39,690 nucleotides of DNA, taken from assembly GCA_024401865.1 (NCBI GenBank), contig JAKSKI010000008.1, positions 1 to 39,690 on the forward strand, given 5' to 3'. The first letter of the stretch is position 1; each line of letters opens with the position of its first letter. Positions 36,001 through 39,690 of this stretch are shown here, piece after piece. The notes under the pieces were generated by a model. The model saw nothing but the letters and a program-made list of their open reading frames with translations, was not told the origin of the DNA and made no database searches. Source of the stretch: Bacteroidales bacterium. GTDB taxonomy: Bacteria > Bacteroidota > Bacteroidia > Bacteroidales > UBA932. The position numbers and the translations under genes are program-made.

Positions 36001-36148
36001 TATCAGTCTGGGTGTGGGTGCGATTTTCGGAATGCTGGTCGGATGTGTCGGCCTGCTCTTCCTCGTACCGGCACTGTTTGTGATTTTCCAGACTCTCCAG
36101 GAGAGAGTCAAACCTCTCGAAAAAGAAAAGGAATATGAAGAATATTAA
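33017..36148 (+). CDS. RND efflux permease (AcrB-type, pump 2)
   Basis: Proton-driven multidrug exporter of the AcrB/MexB type (1043 residues; AcrB has 1049). The N-terminus MQLKNFIKRPVLSSVISILI, the porter sequence SVSTFYYGASAQTIQKSV, and VVDDSIVVVEAVH with the proton-relay aspartates near residue 405 are all typical. A second helix bundle begins around LLIFLILSSLYESYLVPFSIML. Compared with pump 1, this protein is closer to the classical AcrB form and has longer helix-linking loops. Its stop overlaps the outer-membrane channel start by 14 bp. Confidence 0.95.
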   Translation: MQLKNFIKRPVLSSVISILILIVGFIGLISLPIEQYPDIAPPTVSVSTFYYGASAQTIQKSVITPLEEAINGVENMMYMTSKASNAGDAEITVYFRQGTDPDMATVNVQNRVSQALSKLPAEVKQTGVTTQKQQNSILQIFAISSPDDKYDGNFLNNYLNINLKPKIMRITGVGKFELFGAEYSMRVWLRPNVLAGYNLTPADILQALSEQNIEAATGTFGSDSKEQVQYTMIYSGRLKSVEEFNNIVIRQNSNGEVLYLGQVAKVELGAENYLFNSEINGHAGALCVVYQTAGSNAKVVNESIAALLKEEEVSQPDLKFDVMMDTNDFLNASIHEVIKTLLEAIILVILIVLLFLHDWQSTLIPFVGIIVSLVGTFAFMMLAGFSINMISLFALVLVIGTVVDDSIVVVEAVHTKLDSGYQSPMKAAIDAMGEISMAVITSSLVFMAVFIPVSLMPGTSGTFFRQFGLTMAVAVGISAINALTLSPALCALLIKPKADGEGRKPSLYQRFSMAFDTAFVKMSEKYRNGIKPFIKRPWIAIVIVAASVVLMVWSIKTTPTGFVPQEDKGSFICDVVMPVSTSLNITNETMQQIAAEIEQIEDVTSVAMCSGFAFSAGRSSNNGFIIVKLKDWEDRDFMSIYSVMQDIYTRIASHYPDASLIPFMMPMIPGYGNSADAELYLQDKVGGDITEFAEVRNQFVEALGKHPSIGSAYSSFNVNNPQWLVNVDVARCMKSGISLPALMQTVSTYIGGTYINDINLYGKTYKVMVQGTPDSRVDQRSLNTMFARTSSGELAPVSNFISLKRIYGSDNLSRFNLLNSIQINASPAKGASTGELIQAVREVAKSELPNDYSIEFGGMTREQSNGSSMMIIFGISALLIFLILSSLYESYLVPFSIMLAVPLGLMGAFLMTRIFGLDNNIYLQTGVVMLIGLLSKTGILIVEFALQKRHEGMSIKDAALEAAKERLRPILMTAGTMVIGLLPLILSTGVGAMGNISLGVGAIFGMLVGCVGLLFLVPALFVIFQTLQERVKPLEKEKEYEEY

Positions 36149-37454
36149 TATACTGCTGCTTGCGGCACTGTCCCTCGCAGTCTGCTCCTGCGGTCTGTAC
36201 GGCAAATATACGCCTCAAATGACCGAAGAGGAGGAACTCGCGATCAAAGTGCCTTCATATAAGGACATCTTCCAGGACGAGAAGCTCGTGGCGCTCATCG
36301 ACAGCGCCCTGTCACGCAACCTGGACCTCAAGATGGCGCACGAGAGAGTACGTCAGGCGGACTTCAAGCTCACATCCGCCAAGCTCGCATACCTTCCGAG
36401 ACTGTTTGCCGGTGCCAATCCGGTCGTAAGCATAGGACTCCCCGGACAGGTGGATATGTCCAAACTCTCATACTCGTTTGGTATGGCATCCTGGGAGATT
36501 GACATATTCGGGCGCGTCACCAACAGGAAACGCATCGCCCAGTCCTACAGGGACCAGCTCTCCGACTATGAGCAGGCTGCAAGAGTCGAGCTCGTGTCAG
36601 CCGTGGCAAGCCTCTACTTCACACTTCAGATGCTGGATGCCCAGGTAGCGGCCACGGATTCCGCCACATCCAACTGGAAGGCATCAGTCGAAGCCGTACG
36701 CGCAATGAAGGAAGCGGGGCTCGAGGATGAAGCAGCGGTATCACAGTTCGAAGGCTCATACTACGCCACAAGCGCAAGCGGCAAGACGCTGCGTCTGGTA
36801 AGGGATGTGGCCGAGAACTCGATGAGGCTCCTGCTTTGCTGTGACAGTTGCGACGTGCCCAGGAATCCCATATATGAAGTCGACCGGCCTCTGGTCAATG
36901 CCGATGCCGTCAAGAGCATCGACCTCAACGCCGTGCGTGTCCGCCCTGATGTCAAAGCCGCAGAGAAGCAGCTTGCCCAGTCATTCTACAATGTCAATCT
37001 GGCACGCGCCAACTGCTGTCCCGACATCTCGATCAACGGTACCGTGGGTTGGGCTGACGGAGCTGTCATATTCAACCTTGTAGGCAATCTTCTACAGCCC
37101 ATATTCAACGCCGGCGAAAACATCAATATGGTGAAGGTGAGCAAGAGCCAGCTGGATGAATCCACGATGGCGTACGCCAACGCCCTGCTCAAAGCCGGAA
37201 ATGAGGTCAACAATTCCGTAGCCTCCATCAAGACCTATTACAGCCAGGTTGAGGACTACAGCAAGCGCGTAGAAGCAATGGAGAGGGCTCTCGAAGCCAC
37301 TCAGCTGAAAATGAAATTCGGTCGCGGCACTTATCTTGAAGTGCTTACCGCCCAGAACAATCTCCTCGAGTCACAGATTGAGGAAATCCAGAACAAGGCC
37401 GACATCCTGATAGCGGTCGTCGACCTGTACAGCGCTCTTGGAGGAGGCCGTTAA
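36135..37454 (+). CDS. Outer-membrane efflux channel lipoprotein, NodT-like (pump 2)
   Basis: TolC-superfamily outer-membrane factor for pump 2. The signal MKNINILLLAALSLAVCSC points to lipid attachment at Cys19 or nearby. Repeated helical hairpins include IDSALSRNLDLKMAHERVRQADFKLTSA and, in the second half, LAQSFYNVNLARANCCPDIS. Length is 439 residues. It overlaps the permease gene by 14 bp at its start, and its stop codon overlaps that of the sialidase gene by 4 bp in tail-to-tail orientation. Confidence 0.9.
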   Translation: MKNINILLLAALSLAVCSCGLYGKYTPQMTEEEELAIKVPSYKDIFQDEKLVALIDSALSRNLDLKMAHERVRQADFKLTSAKLAYLPRLFAGANPVVSIGLPGQVDMSKLSYSFGMASWEIDIFGRVTNRKRIAQSYRDQLSDYEQAARVELVSAVASLYFTLQMLDAQVAATDSATSNWKASVEAVRAMKEAGLEDEAAVSQFEGSYYATSASGKTLRLVRDVAENSMRLLLCCDSCDVPRNPIYEVDRPLVNADAVKSIDLNAVRVRPDVKAAEKQLAQSFYNVNLARANCCPDISINGTVGWADGAVIFNLVGNLLQPIFNAGENINMVKVSKSQLDESTMAYANALLKAGNEVNNSVASIKTYYSQVEDYSKRVEAMERALEATQLKMKFGRGTYLEVLTAQNNLLESQIEEIQNKADILIAVVDLYSALGGGR

Positions 37455-39547
37455 TCTCTGACGGCCCTGATTACGTGGCCGTTGTCGCGGCCTCTGTCGT
37501 GACAGTGCCTGTAATGCTGATGGAAATAGAATTCCCGTGCCTGAGTCTCGTCCCCGGGTACGGGGATTGATGTCCAATAGTAACCGAGGTTACCGGGGTA
37601 ACGGTACCTGCTGCCCGTACGATATCCCGCTGCAGGCAGGAAGATACTTCCGAGCGGGCCCTCGACCATATATCCGCTGACACCTCCGAGTCTGGTCCAG
37701 GTCCAGTCGCAATTGCTGCAAAGATCCTCGAAATCCTTCTCCGTGGGGATTCTCCACCCGTCACCCAGCAGGGCGGATGCCGCATCATCACAAGCCTTCA
37801 GCGCCGGCTCCGGATATGCGCCAACCGACAATTTGCCCCCGAACTTGTACCTGTCCCAACCGAAAGTGACCTTGGGGGATGTCTCTCCCCAGGCATAGAA
37901 CACCCCGCTCTCTTCCGGAGAGAATGCTCCCAGATTGCACGAAGCCCACTCGGGACCGCCTTCCCACAGGCGGATGCCTTCCACCTTGTCATTCAAAGGC
38001 ACTTCAGCCTCACTGCTTCTGAGCCAGTCCATCGAGAAATTGAGATACCACAGTTCTGTATACCAGGTGTTCTTCTCTATGTATGCTCCGACAGTCCCGT
38101 CTTCGAGCACGGTGATGGACGAATACTGGCCTGGGCCTTCGAGTATCGTCTTCCTTTCGCTCCAGGTTCTGCCTTCGTCACTGCTGAGCAGGATACTGAT
38201 GTTCTCCCTTACCATCGAATAGGTAATGGAGTGCATCAGGAGGCTGTCACTGTACCTGACCATATCACCATTGCAGTTGGTCACGTGCATATCTGCCCAG
38301 CCCCGGACAGGCGACCAGGTCTCGCCTCCGTCCTTCGAGACAGTCCATAGCCTGTCGCCGACAGTACGTATACTCATCAGGATGCTTCCGTCATTGAGTT
38401 CTACCATCTTGGCCTCGTCTCCCGTCCCGCAGGCAAGGGCGGAAGCGTGCCAGGTCTGTCCGCCGTCATCGGTATAGACTGCGTGGTTGAACAGGTTGGG
38501 GCACCCCGTCCTGCCGAAAACTCCCGCAACCAGCATCCTTCCCCTGTGCTCCCCTTTCTGCAGGACAAGGCAGTTGCCGCTGGAGAAGAAGTTGGAAGTG
38601 TATCCGGCTGTCTGCGGCTGCGAATCGTCTTCGCCCCATAATGCCGACGTCAATTCCCGCACTTCGATCCAGGTCCGGCCGAAATCCTTGCTGACTGTGA
38701 AGAAGCAGCGTTGGGGATTACCCTTGCAGGACCGCGAAAAATTCTCTCCTCCGCACATCATGCACATTACCGTACCATCCGGCAGCTGGGCCAGGGACGG
38801 GTCTCCGTGGCCGCCCATAAATCCGTCGTTCACGACTATGCAGCCGGGCTCGCTCCAGGTCCTGCCCTTGTCTGTACTGTAGCTGTACGTTATGTCAATC
38901 CTGCCCGGAAGGTCCTCTTCCGAATCGATGCGCTTGTCATTGACCGCAAGAAGCGTCCCGTCGCTGAGCTGCAGAATAGCGGGAATGCGCCAGGCTACGG
39001 ATGAATAGTCGCCGGGGGCGTAAAGCAGCCTGCGGGCAAGGATCACCTGACGGCTGCCGGTGGTCTCCATATCCGGAGCCACAGCAAGACCGCTGACATC
39101 GACTCGGACCACCTTTGCAGAAACATTCGTCCCCTCAGGGGCATCATCCCTTATGTCCGCACAAACGCTCACCGTTGTCTTGCCGTCAACCCTGATATGG
39201 CAGGGCAGATGATATTCGCTCTTCCCCCCGGACACCCTGATACTCCTGCCCGGGCAGGAAATGCGGGCAGACGGCCTGCAATCGGCACCTTTGGGATAAG
39301 GGGTCCCCTCCGACACCCTGACAGCCTCTACGGCTTCGGCCCCGTCGAGAACGATGTCGATGCCACGGACGATGCCCTGTCCTTCAGCCATCACATTGAC
39401 TACGGTGAGCACCTCGTTGACGTTGCCGCGGCCCGTCAGCTCGGTTTCGGCTGCCGTGCATATGCGCGCATTGTCCGGTTTGGGACAGCACGATATCATA
39501 TTGACAAGAAGAAGTGCCGCCAGCGGGAGAAATAGAATACGTTTCAT
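37451..39547 (-). CDS. Sialidase lipoprotein (GH33-like) fused to a C-terminal FISUMP-type domain
   Basis: A probable exo-sialidase anchored by a lipoprotein signal (MKRILFLPLAALLLVNMISC, Cys20). Residues about 27-165 resemble the beta-rich domain often placed before BNR sialidases. The six-bladed propeller follows, with AWRIPA giving the RIP arginine (Arg187), five Asp-box repeats (about residues 224-231, 286-293, 359-366, 404-411 and 455-462), a GDEAK glutamate (Glu378), Arg394, and GQYSS with Tyr475 as nucleophile candidate. From about residue 525 a different domain begins, with CNLGAFSPEESGVFYAWGE, DGWRIPTEKDFEDLC and FLPAAGYR, features of the FISUMP/major-paralogous type domain common in Bacteroidales surface proteins. 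The whole protein is 698 residues. It is transcribed alone from a consensus promoter. Confidence 0.83.
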   Translation of the reverse strand: MKRILFLPLAALLLVNMISCCPKPDNARICTAAETELTGRGNVNEVLTVVNVMAEGQGIVRGIDIVLDGAEAVEAVRVSEGTPYPKGADCRPSARISCPGRSIRVSGGKSEYHLPCHIRVDGKTTVSVCADIRDDAPEGTNVSAKVVRVDVSGLAVAPDMETTGSRQVILARRLLYAPGDYSSVAWRIPAILQLSDGTLLAVNDKRIDSEEDLPGRIDITYSYSTDKGRTWSEPGCIVVNDGFMGGHGDPSLAQLPDGTVMCMMCGGENFSRSCKGNPQRCFFTVSKDFGRTWIEVRELTSALWGEDDSQPQTAGYTSNFFSSGNCLVLQKGEHRGRMLVAGVFGRTGCPNLFNHAVYTDDGGQTWHASALACGTGDEAKMVELNDGSILMSIRTVGDRLWTVSKDGGETWSPVRGWADMHVTNCNGDMVRYSDSLLMHSITYSMVRENISILLSSDEGRTWSERKTILEGPGQYSSITVLEDGTVGAYIEKNTWYTELWYLNFSMDWLRSSEAEVPLNDKVEGIRLWEGGPEWASCNLGAFSPEESGVFYAWGETSPKVTFGWDRYKFGGKLSVGAYPEPALKACDDAASALLGDGWRIPTEKDFEDLCSNCDWTWTRLGGVSGYMVEGPLGSIFLPAAGYRTGSRYRYPGNLGYYWTSIPVPGDETQAREFYFHQHYRHCHDRGRDNGHVIRAVRD

Positions 39548-39580
39548 AATGATGTCGGATTAATAAAAACTCAGTTCCTG

Positions 39581-39610
39581 CAAACTTAATGAATTTTGAC
39601 GATAAGCAAA
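39581..39610 (-). promoter_or_regulatory. Promoter for the sialidase gene
   Basis: On the minus strand TTTG (39607-39610) - 18 bp - TAAGTTTG (39581-39588) matches the Bacteroidota consensus, 33 bp before the ATG. The -33 TTTG is also the end of the terminator stem of the upstream tRNA. Confidence 0.6.
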
Positions 39611-39642
39611 AGGGCTCGGAGCATTTGCTTCGAACCCTTTTG
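39607..39642 (-). terminator. Intrinsic terminator of the CAU tRNA
   Basis: A 36-base inverted repeat beginning directly after the tRNA 3' end. The arms CAAAAGGGTTCG and CGAGCCCTTTTG pair with one U-G, then AGC/GCT extends the stem after one mismatch, closing on a short A/T-rich loop. The stem ends in a run of Ts on the minus strand, as in a Rho-independent terminator. Confidence 0.75.
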
Positions 39643-39690
39643 TGGTCCCTGTAGGGCATGATCCTACGACTCCCTGATTATGAGTCAGGT
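39643..39690 (-). tRNA. tRNA with anticodon CAU (Met, or lysidine-modified Ile), 3' part only
   Basis: The 48 bases at the right edge fold as the 3' half of a tRNA: anticodon stem CCTGA/TCAGG with loop CTCATAA (anticodon CAT), variable loop GAGTC, T-stem GTAGG/CCTAC and acceptor strand AGGGACC with discriminator A. CCA is not encoded. The T-loop is ATCATGC rather than the usual TTCRANY. The D-arm and 5' acceptor strand lie outside the window, so elongator Met cannot be separated from Ile-CAU, though Met is more likely. Confidence 0.8.

Noticed and set aside
1..39690. CRISPR array, insertion sequence, prophage or integrative element
   Set aside because: I saw no spaced direct repeats, transposase, integrase or phage gene, and the tRNA genes show no flanking attachment repeats.

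Overview
The window is a dense, roughly 57% GC chromosomal segment from a member of the Bacteroidota, most likely order Bacteroidales. Three things support this. The gene families are typical of the phylum: GldH, DUF2723, DUF4271, a Bacteroidota-type RicT/PSP1, and an RND operon carrying a small PII-like gene. The hemD-rnpA-yidD order is typical of the order. Intergenic regions repeatedly carry the Bacteroidota promoter pattern TTTG - about 20 nt - TAnnTTTG. Genus cannot be fixed from the sequence; the GC content and genes would fit Alistipes- or Cryptobacteroides-like lineages. I see no insertion sequence, prophage, CRISPR array or integrase, and no gene-free stretch longer than about 125 bases.

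Layout. (1) 1-8284, all minus strand: a long run of housekeeping and envelope genes, trxA, an outer-membrane barrel, a polyprenyl diphosphate synthase, holB, ricT, gldH, trmB, a GH3 lipoprotein glycosidase, smpB and the 5' part of miaA. Many adjacent genes overlap by 4-14 bp, so they are probably co-transcribed. (2) 8295-14134, minus: a tripartite RND efflux operon (outer-membrane channel, adaptor, permease) ending in a PII-like gene coupled to the permease. (3) 14253-24944: back-and-forth housekeeping genes, lgt (+), pgk (-), an RlmI/K-like methyltransferase (+), a DUF2723 membrane glycosyltransferase-like protein (-), a plus-strand operon SUI1-DUF4271-hemD-rnpA-yidD, and tkt (-). (4) 25067-29359: lepA (+), a CDF metal exporter downstream of tRNA-Pro (-), then lolD and trmN6 (+). 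(5) 29372-39547: an orphan 820-residue glycosidase-like protein, a second RND efflux operon (adaptor, permease, outer-membrane lipoprotein channel), and a sialidase lipoprotein fused to a FISUMP-type domain (-). The window ends inside a CAU-anticodon tRNA (-).

How the parts relate. Much of the content serves the cell envelope: Lgt and LolD (lipoprotein maturation and sorting), two RND pumps, GldH, a beta-barrel protein, YidD (insertase helper), a polyprenyl diphosphate synthase (isoprenoid chain) and a DUF2723 protein (probable lipid-linked sugar transfer). Four predicted surface or periplasmic glycan-active or glycan-linked proteins (GH3, the 820-residue protein, the sialidase, DUF2723) lie outside any SusC/SusD locus. 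No wholly new system is evident. The strongest leads are the PII-like fourth gene of the RND operon, the sialidase-FISUMP fusion, the orphan glycosidase-like protein, and compact regulatory architecture: interlocked divergent promoters, a promoter using a stop codon as its -7 element, a promoter sharing bases with a tRNA terminator, and five tail-to-tail gene pairs with almost no space for terminators.

Limits: all function calls come from reading motifs and family resemblance by eye; no database search or alignment was run. Promoters are motif matches only.
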